A stretch of DNA of 64,000 bases from Dastarcus helophoroides (taxonomy: Eukaryota; Arthropoda; Insecta; Coleoptera; Bothrideridae), in the NCBI GenBank assembly GCA_028583605.1, contig CM053328.1, forward strand, positions 13,071,086-13,135,085, given 5' to 3'. Below the pieces are notes generated by a model that did no database searches, was not told the origin of the DNA, and saw only the letters and a list, made by a program, of their open reading frames with translations. The translations under genes and the position numbers were made by a program. Positions 46,645 through 60,635 of this stretch are shown piece by piece; within the stretch, counting starts at the first letter, position 1; every line of letters starts with the position of its first letter.

Positions 46645-47310
46645 CGAAAGTTTCCTGGCAAGATTTTTTGAAAGAAAGTTAAAATTTTGAAAGTGGTAAA
46701 AATCATCAAAAATTGTAAGTTTTCAAAAAAAATTCCAAGTCTAATATAAAACTCAATATTTACCAAAAAAAGTCAAAAAGATTTAAATTCGGAAAACCGT
46801 CAAAAATAAAAAAAAACTAACTTTTTAATCAATAAAGCTAAAATTTAAAACATGATGGAATCAAAAAAATTGAAATATTAAATAAAGGCTGAAATATTGA
46901 AGAAAAGGACGAAATTTTTAAAACAAGCTAAATTTTCAAGAAAAAAAATTGTTGTGAAAACCACCAAAAAAACTCAATACAGAGGACATTTTCAAAAGAA
47001 ATCGAAATTTTTAAGGATTAGCAAGACAGATTGAAATGTTCAAAATAAGCCAAATTTTCAGAAAATTTCGAAATTTCGGAAAAAATCAAAACAATTAATA
47101 ACGGTCAAAATTGTTAGACAAAATTTAAAAAAAAGTCGATAATTAAAAACACGGTTAACACATGAACTTGTTTTGTATTTTTTAATAGTGTTGTTTTCTT
47201 TTAAAATAAGCAGTTTTGAAATTTTTATCACCCGCGACATTTGTTTGTTAAATGTTTGAAAAATAATGGATCTGCAGAAATCTAACATAAAAAATGTACA
47301 TTAGAAACTT
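46645..47310 (-). repeat. Degenerate tandem array type A, A-rich orientation
   Basis: AAATTTTCAAGAAAAA- and GTCGAAATTT-like units, no gene. Confidence 0.55.
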
Positions 47311-47324
47311 ATAATTTTTGTTTG

Positions 47325-49390
<2,066 letters not shown>

Positions 49391-49394
49391 TTGG

Positions 49395-49670
49395 TACAAC
49401 GGACTGGTCCTTGGTTAACTTCAAAAATTGAAATACAAATCTTTTCCTCTGAGACCAAGAAAGATTAGAAAACACAACAAAGGTTGCTCTAACGCGTTTC
49501 GATAGCCAAGCTATTGTCTTTAGAAAGGTATCTCTCTCGCCAAGCTATCATCTTCAGAGAGGTATTTCTCTGAAGATGATAGCTTGGCTATCCAAACGCG
49601 TTAGAGCAAGCTTTGTTGTGTTTTCTTATCTTTCTGGGTTTCAGGAGACAAGATTTGTATTTCAATTTTT
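49395..49670 (-). mobile_element. SINE-like palindromic retroposon, copy e
   Basis: Nearly full length: ACAACGGACTGGTCCTTGGT at the left, the hairpin with GCTCTAACGCGTTTCGATAG and ATCATCTTCAGAGAG/CTCTGAAGATGATAGC, and ACAAGATTTGTATTTCAATT at the right. The extra end lies at the left, so the element is on the minus strand. No clear target duplication. Confidence 0.75.
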
Positions 49671-49679
49671 AGGTTAAAA

Positions 49680-50600
49680 TTACAAATAGGAGAAAAAAAC
49701 TATATTTTGAATTAACAAAAAAAATAAAATTTGGAAATATAACTTTTAAACGGAAAATTTCATAAAAATGTTTTTTAAAAAATATATAAAATTTGGAAAA
49801 CATACCTTTGAAGGCGTTTTCTGTTTTTGACTTTAGTCTCAAATGTTTTTCTTTGTTTTTGAAGTGTAGTGAAATGTGAAAGGGAAGAAAAAGTTTCCAA
49901 ATGATCGAAATTTCAAAACAAAAATTAAAATTGGGAAAAAATTATGAATTTATGAAATAAAATTCACAATTCCATAAAAAGAATGGATTTGTTATAAAAA
50001 GTATGTCGATAAATTTTAGAGATTTTAAATGATAACCGAAAAGAAATGAAATTTCGAGATGCAAATTAAAATAGCTACGTTAAATAAAAATTTGAAGAAA
50101 AAATTCGAGATTTCTCTAAAGAAACAAAATTTTGAAATTGCACATTTAGTTAATTCAAGTTTAAACTGGATGGAAATTTGAAGAAAACATTGTAATTTTT
50201 AGGAAGTGTTCGTGAAAACTGAAAGCTTCTCTAGTAATTTCTATATTTATTTACGACACTTGAAGTATTCAAATTTTAAATGCTAATTATTCCAAAATTT
50301 ATCTCAACTTAACGTATAAAGTCAATATTTTCCACTTTAAACTAAACATTTCGACTTTGTTCCTAACATTTTGTAGCTAACCTTGAAATTATTGTAAAGA
50401 AAGTTGAAATATTGAAATGAGAATGAGATATCGAAATTAAAAACAGGATATGGGGACAAATGTGAAAAACATAAAATTTCGATTTTTTTTCGAAAATTCT
50501 TTGTCTTAAAACTTTTTATTTCAAAGTATTATTTCAATTTCGATTCTTTTCCAACACTTCTTAAGGAAATAAATTTTTATTTGATGAAAAAAGTTAAAAT
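49680..50600 (-). repeat. Degenerate tandem array type A
   Basis: AAATTTGAAGAAAAAATTCG-like units, no gene. Confidence 0.55.
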
Positions 50601-50604
50601 TTGT

Positions 50605-50712
50605 TGTATCGATGTTTTCATATACTGTCGTCTACGTTAAAACATCGACGTTTATGAATCATAATCGATGTTTTCGAAAGAAACATCGATGCATCGTTTG
50701 CTTTAGGGACGA
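50605..50712 (-). mobile_element. hAT-like MITE fragment, family H, copy 3
   Basis: TATCGATGTTTTCATATACT, AAAACATCGACGTTTATGAA, then ATCGATGTTTTCGAAAG and CATCGATGCATCGTTTGC, as at the CGATG-rich end of copies 1 and 2. Confidence 0.55.
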
Positions 50713-50899
50713 AATCGACTTCCTAAATATGCACAATGAATAAGATGCTTAAATGAGAGTTCGATGTTAATTAAAACTTTCAAGTAGACCATCTATAAAA
50801 TCGAAGAAAAGAAAACGTTCCAGTAAGCCGTTTATTACATGATGTTTTCTATAACGGCCGAATATATTAACGGAATGAAATAAAACTTGGACGATCACT

Positions 50900-51590
50900 A
50901 AAAACTGGAAATGTATTCATCTCTTTTTGGTGTACGCGTAATTGGAAATTATTTCAATTTAATTACCCCGTTGGAAGTTTCGCCAAAGCCGCTCAAAGTG
51001 CTCGACGGAAATATTTCTTTAGCATTCATTATATAAAATCAATAAAGCATTGAAAGTTATCCAATAATTTACTCATTTTATTTAATTTCATAATTTCCAA
51101 ATGCTTCTGACAGATACATAACTGATTAGTATAGATCGCCTAGTTTATCCAATATATACACGCATCGCAATATTCACATTTAAAACCGAGCTTGTAAAAT
51201 ATATAAATTCGTTGACTCTAACGTATAAAATTTAAAACGTAACCCTTCCGTTTCTTGCGATTTAACGATTAAAGAAACATTTCCAAAGAATGCCTTTAGG
51301 GGTCCGGAGTTTCGCGTCCCTTTTTCTTATGTCCTCATTATAGGAAAGCGGGAAAGAAAGGGGAATAATTGAAAACCGAGATGGAGGCACGGAGATCGCG
51401 GGTTTAAAGTTTTAAGAATAGCTGGCGGTACATACACACACCCCGACAACCCCTCGGCGCACCTAATTTATAAGAACGTGAAGTTAGAGTTGCCGCAGCC
51501 GCTTCACAGCTGATTATTTATGGGGGTTTGTTTTTGATGTGTTGGATTTTTCGAGTGATTTATTGGAATGTAGCAGATATTTACCTTCAC
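50900..51590. other. Unique GC-richer island 7
   Basis: Includes GCGGGAAA (51348-51355), CCGCAGCCGCTTCACAGCTG, and TGATTATTTATGGGGG, a Hox/PBC-like string. No open frame. Candidate regulatory module. Confidence 0.35.
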
Positions 51591-51835
51591 ACATTATATC
51601 GAGAGAAGTTTTTCCTGAAACTCCTGTTCATTGGAGAAATTTCCATTAAATTGATCTCACCTAAGATTCAAATTTAAGCTCAGACATTATGAATAAACGC
51701 CAATTTTTTTTCGGTGATGGTAAATCCTCCAGCAGATTGAACACTTTCTAAACTAAAATTTTGAACAGACTTTATTTTGTTATGCACATTTTTTATCTTA
51801 TCAGAATTTCACTTTCAATAACTGTTAAAGATGAT

Positions 51836-52131
51836 GCAAGTAGAATGCAACCTAGACTACAAATTCATGCAGCCCTCCAGGCGTGTATAGTGAATCATAG
51901 ATAGCTGAACTACCAACAGTTGAAACACTGTCACCTAGCGAAGCGGTTGCTCTCTAGGAACAATTTCCCAGAAGACAAGTATTCTAATGCACAGACCAAT
52001 AGGTTTGAATATTTATTAGATTCGAAGTTAGACCAAACTGATGAGATCTGACAAGATCGAAGCCGGTCTTTGATTTCCAAACTTCGAATCTAATAAATGT
52101 TCAAACATATTGGCCTGTGCATTAGAATCCT
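51836..52131 (+). mobile_element. Composite hairpin insertion with exact 13-bp target duplication
   Basis: TGTTAAAGATGAT occurs at 51823-51835 and 52132-52144. The 296-bp insert begins GCAAGTAGAATGCAACC and ends in a hairpin of about 140 bp: TTCTAATGCACAGACCAATA near 51972, its partner GGCCTGTGCATTAGAA near 52113. Long, exact target duplication suggests retroposition. Confidence 0.75.
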
Positions 52132-52189
52132 TGTTAAAGATGATCACTAGTAAAGAACTGAGCATTACCTTAACAATGCAACTGGATTA

Positions 52190-52927
52190 TAATGCACAGA
52201 CGAATAGGTTTGGACATTTACCAGATCCCAAAGTTTTCAATCCAAAGACCGGTTTTGATTTTATTAGATATCGTCAGTTTGGTATATCTAACCTAAATAC
52301 CGACAAATGTTCCAGCAAGTAAATATTAGAGATTCGTGGTCCATAGAGAAAATGTGAACAACTCCAACAAATGTCGTATGCAAGTAGAATGCAACCTAGA
52401 CTATGCAGCCCTCAAAGCGTGTATAGTGAATCATAAATAGCTGAATTACCAACAGGTGAAACACAAATGCCTAGCACAGCGGCTGCTCTCTAGGAAGATC
52501 CCAGAAAATAAAATTCTAATGCACAGACCATAGAGAAAGTGTGGACAATTCCAACAAATGTCGTATGCAAGTAGAATGTAACTTAGACTACAGTGCTCAG
52601 TCCTCTAAGCGTGTATAGTGAATCATAGGTAGCTGATCTACTAACAGTTGAGAGCCAAATACCTAGCAAAGCGTTTGCTCTCTAGAAGATCCCCGAAGGT
52701 AAGATTTTAATTCACAGACCACTTGTTGGAGTTGTCCCCAGTTTTTCTATGGACCCATGCGTGGCGGTATTTAATAGTTACAGACACGGCGTCTTGTGAT
52801 TCTGTAGTATCTACTTGCCGAAACATTTGTCGGTATTCGGGTTGACAATAAGATCGAAACCGGTATTTGGTTTCCAATCTCTGAATCTGATAAATGTTCG
52901 AACCTATTGATCTGTGCATTATTACCT
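52190..52927. mobile_element. Foldback element with internal tandem units
   Basis: Inverted arms of about 200 bp: TAATGCACAGACGAATAGGT at 52191 against ACCTATTGATCTGTGCATTA at 52901, and GTCCATAGAGAAAATGTG against the CAC...TTTCTATGGAC region near 52740. Between them two units of about 180 bp (from 52375 and 52562) repeat ATGCAAGTAGAATG and GCGTGTATAGTGAATCATA, the same unit that opens the insert at 51836. No ORF with homology; frames at 52110-52322 and 52707-52968 are repeat-derived. Confidence 0.65.
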
Positions 52928-53500
52928 ATCAAGGATGAAAAGATAACTTTTAAAGCTAAAATTTTCACCTTTGACTCTTTTTCAAATTTGCTGGCAATGT
53001 TGAATTTTTCCCCTAATCTACATTATAATACAATGGAAGTTTGCCTTCCATTTCAAAACAGCTCCTTTTATAAACCCACATCATTGTTAATATGTTTTTA
53101 GAATATTTTTCATGCCTGACCTTTTCTTTGTCTAAGCTAAATTCAAAAACTGATGAATGGATTTTAATCAAATTTTACTAAAATGTAAGAGTGTTTTCTT
53201 GTGCATACTTTAGGCTATCAATTCGGTCAGCCGTTGTTATGCTAACAAGCTCCATGGATCACAGACTCCTACGAATATTCCGTCTAATCCAACTTCTCGT
53301 CTAAAGCTTCAATTAGAGGTGTGCTCAGAAGATTAAGCTGCTCGTTCATAAGTGTACATTGACTAGATTGTAAATATTTGTGAATTTCTATGGCTTTCCA
53401 ACAAATTAAGTTTTTTAGTGTTATTACAAATATGTAATACTTTTACTATGTTCGCGCATGTAAGTTTATGTTGTGTTTCTAATAGATGCTTTGCAAAATT
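52928..53500. other. Unique noncoding sequence
   Basis: Nothing recognised; the 64-codon frame at 52907-53101 has no domain. Confidence 0.35.
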
Positions 53501-53514
53501 TGATTTTTCTGGGT

Positions 53515-53875
53515 GTTGACTTCCAAGCTATGGAGCTCGTTACCAAAAGAAATTTTCCCCGAGAATTATAATCTGTCCTAAACAAGAAAGCAATTCATCG
53601 CCATCTATATTTTGCGAGAGGAAATGAACTTTAAAAAAAGGATAATTTAAAAATTGGTCTTTTTTTTGAATTTTTGAGACTTCAATTTAGTTTCTCGTTT
53701 TTTTGCCTTCAAATTTTGATTTTTTTCCTAAATTCCTTTTCTGTTGAGTGGCATTTTCCTCACCCGTTGCTTCTTCCGCTATCCTTGTTTGTGCATTCTA
53801 CTCGCAGTGCCTTGAAGGCATAATGGGGTTGCCCTTTCCGAGCGGATTAAACCTTAAAAAAATTTAATCTTAAAA
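53515..53875 (+). pseudogene. Two 3'-end fragments of the 62.4-kb LINE family
   Basis: 53515-53640 matches its end: ACTTCCAAGCTATGGAGCTC, TTTTCCCCGAGAATTATAA, TTCATCGCCATCTAT and GCGAGAGGAAATGAAC, with an internal gap. 53770-53875 is a second fragment: TATCCTTGTTTGTGCATTCT, ACTCGCAGTGCCTTGAAGGC, GAGCGGATTAAACC and an A-run. Both are heavily 5'-truncated, as LINE copies usually are. Confidence 0.75.
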
Positions 53876-53879
53876 TATC

Positions 53880-55490
53880 GTCTTTAAAGGCAAATATTTC
53901 ATTTTCTATATTATGTCGTCTTTAAGATTCAAATTTGTAGTAAAAATGGAAGTTTTTGCTTTAAATTCGAATTTACGAGAAAAATGTCCAACCATTTGTT
54001 AATTAATCCAGAAACTTTGGAAAAATAATTTTCAAGAATTATTTTTTCTAAACGTTGTTTTTCATAAAATTTCGAGAATAAAAATATCAGTTCTAAGCTT
54101 AAGATTTGTAAAGAAAAAATTTGAAGTTTTACACGATATTTCGAAATAAAGAAGAAATTGAAAAAATAGATTCAAAATTAAAAGCTAAAAAAAATAAAAT
54201 TCATAAAATTTTTTGGGCATTTTTGAAATTAATTTTAAGGGAAATGTTTAAATTTGAAGAAAGATGAGACATTTATAAAAGAAAATTTGAATTTAATACG
54301 AAATGTTAAGAAAAGGGAAAACAATATAAGTTTGAAATTTCGTAGAATTCGAAACTTTTGGTTCAAGGCCAAAATATATAACCTAAAATATTACTAAAAA
54401 AATTTAACGCTTGAAAATTCATGTGAAAATTTTATTGTTAAATAAAAAGTTAATAGAAAGTGAAAGCAAGTTACGATAGATTCCTTGGAAAAAAGACCAA
54501 ATTTTTAATTTTAATCTCGAAGTTTCGACTTCAAACTTGAATATTTCCACTTCCTCATTTCCATATTACGTTCTCTGAACCGAAATGTGGCTCAAAATCT
54601 TCCTCAAAATGTTGAGATTAAAGGCAAAGTTTAAAAAAAATACAATATTTTTTAATCCAAATTGAAACAAATTTATTTTCTCACTTTACCTTTTCTTTTT
54701 TAAACCTAGAAAGTTAACGAAAAAGTGAAAATTAAAAAATACTCGAAATTCATTACAAAAATTTAAAAATGTCAAGTTTAAATGCAGGATTTTGAAAAGT
54801 TATAATTTTGAGAATTAACTGAACATTTGTATGAACAATGTTCGAGTTTTGACAGAAAAAAATCGAAATTTTGAAAATAAGATCATAATTTTTAGAAATT
54901 AAAAGATGTTGCGAAAAAAGTAAACATTTTAAACTTTTCAAGTTAAATGAAATTTTGAGAAAAAATGCAAAATTTTCAAGTCAATAATTTTTTCTCGATA
55001 TTTCGAGTTATAAATCCGAAAATTTTGAAATAAAAATTTGAATTTTTTTCCCAAATTATAAAGTAATTTTGAAATTTTTTTTTTGATTTCTATCGTAAGC
55101 TTGAAATTTATAAAAGCACATTTAAATTTGAACTGTTTCGAAAACAAAAACACAGATTTATAAAAAAAATTTAGTTTTTCAGTTTAAAGAGTAATAAACC
55201 ATTAAACTATTTACAACGTTTTAGACAAAATAGCCAAAAAAACCCACTAAAAGAGATTTGGAAATTTTAAGCTTAAAAACTTAAAGTTTTAAACTTTCAA
55301 CAAAAAAGGTAATAATTTGGAAAAAATAGAAGTTTAGGTGAAAAAATTGATTTTTGACACCGAATTGGAAGAAAAAAGGTAAATATTTCTAAATAAAATT
55401 TCGAGAAGGTGATCGAAACGTTGGGACTAAGGTCGAAAATTTGAGAAAGCAAAGAATTACGAAAATTACAGTCTATCACTTATTTTATTG
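53880..55490 (-). repeat. Degenerate tandem array type A, A-rich orientation
   Basis: Low-complexity AAATTTTGAAAAAAT-like units; minus-strand frames at 54753-55479 are array-derived. Confidence 0.55.
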
Positions 55491-55494
55491 TTCA

Positions 55495-55590
55495 TTGCTA
55501 TCTCTCTTGTATCTTTATTTTCACCTTCTACTTGCAGTGTTCCAGTGGCATAATAGGCTACCCTTTGTGAGTAGATTATATAAAAAAATA
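55495..55590 (+). pseudogene. Third 3'-end fragment of the same LINE family
   Basis: TCTTGTATCTTTATTTTCAC, CTTCTACTTGCAGTGTTCCA, GGCATAATAGGCTACCCTTT and GTGAGTAGATTATATAAAAA align with the terminal 90 bases of the 62.4-kb LINE, more diverged than the other copies. Confidence 0.65.
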
Positions 55591-55647
55591 AAAAGCAAAT
55601 GATTAGAAATTTTAAAAATTGAACTAAAAATCTTGGACCTTTACTTC

Positions 55648-55690
55648 AATTTTTTAAGATAACAAAGGACTAGGCCGTTGCACAAAAATA
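55648..55690 (+). mobile_element. SINE-like palindromic retroposon, 3'-end fragment g
   Basis: CAATTTTTTAAGATAACAAA, then GGACTAGGCCGTTGCACAAA and AAATA: the family's long 3' end with a short A-rich tail. The hairpin is absent (5' truncation). Confidence 0.6.
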
Positions 55691-56800
55691 TAGAAATTTT
55701 AGAAAAATTAGAAATTGCAAAATAAAACAGAATTTAAAAAAAAATGCATAATTTTCAATTCTAATCGAACACTTTTTTAATTCTAGTACAAAATCTTACA
55801 TTTTTTATTTGATATTTCGACTTGTAAACATAACGTATAGCTCCGAGTTCTTAGAGAAAGTCGAAATTCAAAGATTAAATACGAAATTTTGAAGAGATCA
55901 AGGGTGAGATTTATTTTAGTCATAAATTAGTTTTTTTTAAATTGTGAGAATTTAAATGAAAACTTAAAATTTTGTGAAAGAGATTCATAATAAAGAAGGA
56001 TGTCAAATTTGTTATTCTAAAAATTGAAAAGATTTAAGCCTAAAATTGCGATTAAAATTCTTCTGCTCGAAAGTTAAAAATTTCTAGACAAAGTAGAATT
56101 TTCGCTGATTACATAGAAAATTTATAATTTTTTTCAAGAAATTTGATTTTTTTTGGAAAATTATTTTTTAAATTAAAAAAAATAAAATTTAAGTTTTGAA
56201 CCAAGTTTATTTAAAAAATTATTCTTGAAGTATCCATTCCAATCACGAAATTGTGTCTTTAAACACGACAAAATTGAAAAATCTTTACAAGATCAAAATT
56301 TCAAGGTGAAATTTAGGAAAAAAAAGTAAAAATTGCCAAAATGGTGGCGTTTTGATAAAGTTTTCGTTAATGAGTTTAGTTTTTTTGATAATTTACACTT
56401 TCCAAATTTCACTTAAAAAGTTGGTTTTCTAAAATATCCTGTTCAAATTTTGAAAAAAGAAACTTTTTTTAGTGTTGACTATTTTTTTCAATATTTCAAA
56501 TTAAAATATTGGAACTAAAAATTTGATAATTTTAAATTTAAGCTGACAATGTCGAAAACAATTTTGAAAGTTTCGCGAAAGAATTGTGTGTAGGTTAATT
56601 TTAATTTATTTTCTCTTTGTTCAAAATTAAACTTCATTTTTTTTTTCAATGTCATAGGCACGAAATTTTATATACAGTTCGAATTTCTTTTAAAAATTTT
56701 GTGTATACACTAAGTTTTTCAAAATTTTATCAGGTCGTAACTGTGAGTAGCAAATAGTTCTTTTCAAAACCTAAACTTTTCCTACAATTTTTAATGTGGT
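55691..56800. repeat. Degenerate tandem array type A
   Basis: Mixed A- and T-rich units, no gene. Confidence 0.5.
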
Positions 56801-57590
56801 CAAATTTAGACGTTCGCTATATCTGATATGTAAAATGCGCAATGTTTTACCTCTATACAAATTATTGTTTTCTGTTGAAGTTATCGATTTGAAATTTTGA
56901 ACTAATCAGTCTTCTATCAAAAGCTCCCAATTATTAACAATTTTACGTATTCACGGTCTACTGCGCCTCACTTAATGATGTAAAATTATTTCTAAAGCGA
57001 AAGAAAGGAAAGAAAAAGATATAACGGCTTCGTGTAATGAGTTTTTAATTAATCCTTCGCATCTTAAGAAAAGAGCAGGGCGAGCATATATCAGAAGATG
57101 ATTTTAAAACGCCTCGATCTCCCCCCTTTCGCCCTGAAAACAACCCCCGAACGGGTGGAGAAAAGAGAAGGCAAAAAGGAGAAACGCGGGCGAGTGGACC
57201 AGTTTAATTAAAATTCAAAGGCTGGAAAAATGCTTAACACACTCGGGCAGCTGTACACGTACGAGCGCAGTCAAGTTTCTTACATCTCGACCCCTAAACA
57301 TCCCTCTCGTCTCGCGCCACCACCGCCCGCTTCCATTAATACTTCTTCTTTAAAGCCCAAATTCACATTTTAATCGATTTCATTTGCGCATGGGACTCTG
57401 TAGCAAAAAGTACGGGAGACGTGACGATTGCATTATTTTTACAAAGCGGGAAATAAGAATCGACAGGAATTACATAGAGTAGATACGCACTGAGGCTTCG
57501 AGGCTACACGTATAGAAGAGTTACTGCTGACCACTACATGGTACCATGGAGACCACTTTAGGACTAATTTGTTTGTTCTATCGTCCTGTT
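56800..57590. other. Unique GC-richer island 8
   Basis: Includes CCCTTTCGCCCTGAAAAC, CGAACGGGTGGAG, CTCGCGCCACCACCGCCCGC and GCGGGAAA (57446-57453), plus TCTTTAAAGCCC shared with island 3. No open frame. Candidate regulatory module. Confidence 0.4.
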
Positions 57591-58260
57591 TAAGAAAAAA
57601 GCCATCCTGCGATATATGCTAAGCACAGAAATCAAGGGATATTAATAAAATCTCAAATGTTTAGGTTATTTTTAGAATTCTGTAACTCGAAAAAAAAATA
57701 GTCACAAATTTTTTCTTACTTCACTGGTTATTTGTTACATTACACTAGGCAGATAAATTAAGGGATTTAAAAAAACCCAAATTTTTAGTTATTTTTGGAA
57801 GGCTTTAACTTGGAGACAAATGGTCATATAAAAAGGTAGAGAAAGCAAATTAAAGCTCAAAGTTTCCACTTATTAAATTTTAAGATCAAAATCTTTTAAT
57901 TAACCTTAGTCGTTTTTAACCAACCATAAAAAAAATCAAGGGCCCACATTTTCCCAAACTGTTTATTTTTAAAAAGGTACACTGCCTTCAATATTTTTTT
58001 TCCAATGATCCCATCATAAAACTTACATTGGTAATTCAATTGTCTTTAATTTAACTGATATTCGAGCGATGTATAATTATTGTTCGTTGAATTAGTAATT
58101 ATCGTTAAAAACAAAAACAGTTGTTTTTGAATTTGGTAATCAATAATTCGGGAAATAAAAATCATACCAACAAAAAATGCGAATAGGGTTTTGAAAACTG
58201 CAAAGCATTCCTTAATGGTTAAGTTTATTTAATAAAAACAATAAGGCACGAGAAAACTGA
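57590..58260 (+). repeat. Dispersed repeat R3, copy 3
   Basis: CAGAAATCAAGGGATATTAA, GAGAAAGCAAATTAAAGCTC and TGGTAATCAATAATTCGGGA match copies at 4970 and 14220. This copy contains the start motif twice (57630 and 57755). Confidence 0.5.
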
Positions 58261-58589
58261 CTAAATAAAAATAAACAATTTAGTAATTAGAGATATTTGC
58301 CCGATTGGGAATAACTTTGCAAATAATGGATAGCCTAAGAATATTGACTTCAACCTCAAATGATCTCTTGAACAATTTTTTCTCGACAATTTTTTTTCAT
58401 TATGCTCGGAATGGTTGAATTTCTCGTTTTTCTTAAAAATCAATCACTTAATACAAATTTTTTACTTTTTATGAATTTTTTACGTTGAAAATTTTTGTTT
58501 GCCAATTTCGAATTTACTCTCGAGCTTTCGAGTTTACAGAATTTTCTTAACGTCATAAATTTTCATTTCTCCTGAAAAAGAAACTGAAA

Positions 58590-59070
58590 TTACAAAACTA
58601 ATATTATGTACGAATTTTCTTTTCCACGCAAGATACTGTTCCAATTGTAGTGCCCAACAATCTATAAATTAGGGATGAAAAGTCTTGTTGTCTTTACCCT
58701 TTCAAAACCTTGGAAAACTAAATTATCAAATTAGATAAACTGTTATATTACGTGGAAGATATTTCGTCTATGAAATTTCGATATCTCCAGGGAGGATAAC
58801 ATAAGGGATGCCGTAATTTAGGTGGGAAATGTGGGTCCTGTCGGCCAACTTCGAAGGGTGTAAGGGAGTGTACATATGAATGTATAATGCGTGTGCAGAT
58901 ATAGCATTGTTAGAACTTAATGTAGATTATTGATTCCATTCTAGATTTCGGGTGGTGCGTGTGTGGTTTGTTATTAGAGGGTCACCCTCTCACCCTTTAT
59001 CCCTTTAGATCTTTCTCGGACACACCGTGTATTCCGCTACGGCTACAGGCCTAACTAGATGACTTGAGTT
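58590..59070. other. Unique GC-richer island 9
   Basis: GTCCTGTCGGCCAACTTCG, GGTGGTGCGTGTGTGGTTTG and GGGTCACCCTCTCACCC are complex noncoding sequence. CGGACACACCGTGTATTCCG near 59018 is close to a palindrome. No gene supported. Confidence 0.3.
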
Positions 59071-59189
59071 TGAAATACATCTTGAAGTAAACCCTTTGTT
59101 TCCCAAATAAATTTCAAACATTTTTGTTATTAAAGTATACTTTAAACAGTGAAATGTTATTATTATAAAATATGAATTCAAATAACTTT

Positions 59190-60635
59190 TCATTTAGAAG
59201 CCCGATTCTTAATTTTTTTAGAGTAATGATGCATAACTTTCCTAAGGATTAATAATTCTTAATTTTTTTTATGAGTCATATTGTTAAGTTTTTTTAAGAA
59301 TCTTAATTTTTGGCATTCTTTTAAAATCTTTATCTTTAACTTTTTTAGAGTCGCGATTCTTAACTTTTCTTGACATTCACGATTATTAATTTTTCTTAAC
59401 AATTGTTTATGAGTCGTAATTGTTAAAGTTTTTAGGAACTATGATTTAAAACTTCATCTTGGAATCTTGGACCCATCATTCTTACATTTTTTAGAGAATC
59501 ATGATTGTTAACCTACTTTGTCAATCATGATTCTTAACTCATATTCAGGTTATGGTTTTTGACTTTTCTTTAGAATTATGATTTCTAATATTTCCTAAAA
59601 ATTATGACTCTAAACTTTTGTAAGAGTTATGATTCTTAAATTTCTTGGTCCTCATGATGGCTCATTTTCTTTTGGAGCTTTGATTCTTCACCCCCTCTAT
59701 AAACTATGACTCTTAACTTTTCTTAAGAATGAAACATTTCTCTTAAAAATCAAGATATTAACATTTTTAAGAATCATTCTTAACTTTTATTAAAAGTTAC
59801 GATTCTTAATTTTTTGGCAGTTGTGGTTGTTAACGTCTTTTAAAATTCATCATTCTCAACCTTGTTAAGCTTATGAAAGAATCACATTGTTTAACATTCA
59901 TGATTTTAAACTTTTTTTAGATTAACGATTCTAACTTGATGATTCTTAACTCTCTTTAAGAGCAACGATTCTTATTAAATAATTATCCGTAACTTTTCTT
60001 AAGAATCATAATTCCAAGATTTGTTGGAGTTTACTTTCTACAAAAGTCAGGCGTTTTATCTTTCGCTTTGAAATCACGAGTCTAGAATTTTCTTAAGAAT
60101 CATCACACTTATATTTTTTTGAAGAGTCACGATGTTTAACTTTGTTAAAAATGACATGATTTCTTTAAAAATCGTCATTCTTAACTCCTTTAGTCCCAGT
60201 TTTTAACTATTTTTCACGAATTTGTGTTATATAATATATAACATATATAATATGTTTTTAAAGAATTTTTCCTAAGAGAGTCATGATTCTAAACTTAGTG
60301 TAAGAATTGTGATATTAAACTTCCTTTTGGAACCATGGTTTTCAAATGTCTTTAGAGGTACAATTCTGAACTTTCCTTAGGGGTCGTGATGCTTTACTCT
60401 CCTTAAGAATCCCTGTTGCTACTATCAATTATTTATTTTCCTTAATATTTTGAAGGTCTAGTTTCTTAGGAATTATGATTTTTCACTTCCTTTGGGGTCA
60501 CGATTGATAATTTTCTATATTAATCATCAATCTAAACTTTTCAAGAGCCATGATTACTAACTTTTTTGCTTGAAAATCGCTATTTTAGGATCACTGTCAG
60601 TAAAACCATAAGTAAATCCTATACCATAAAAACGG
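59190..60635 (+). repeat. Degenerate array type D (ATTCTTAACTTTTCTTAAGA)
   Basis: Units of about 25-30 bp of the form ATCATGATTCTTAACTTTTC TTAAG, heavily diverged. The same array continues at 61840-62371 and 63528-64000, so the two LINEs between are insertions into one original array of at least 2.5 kb. Confidence 0.7.
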
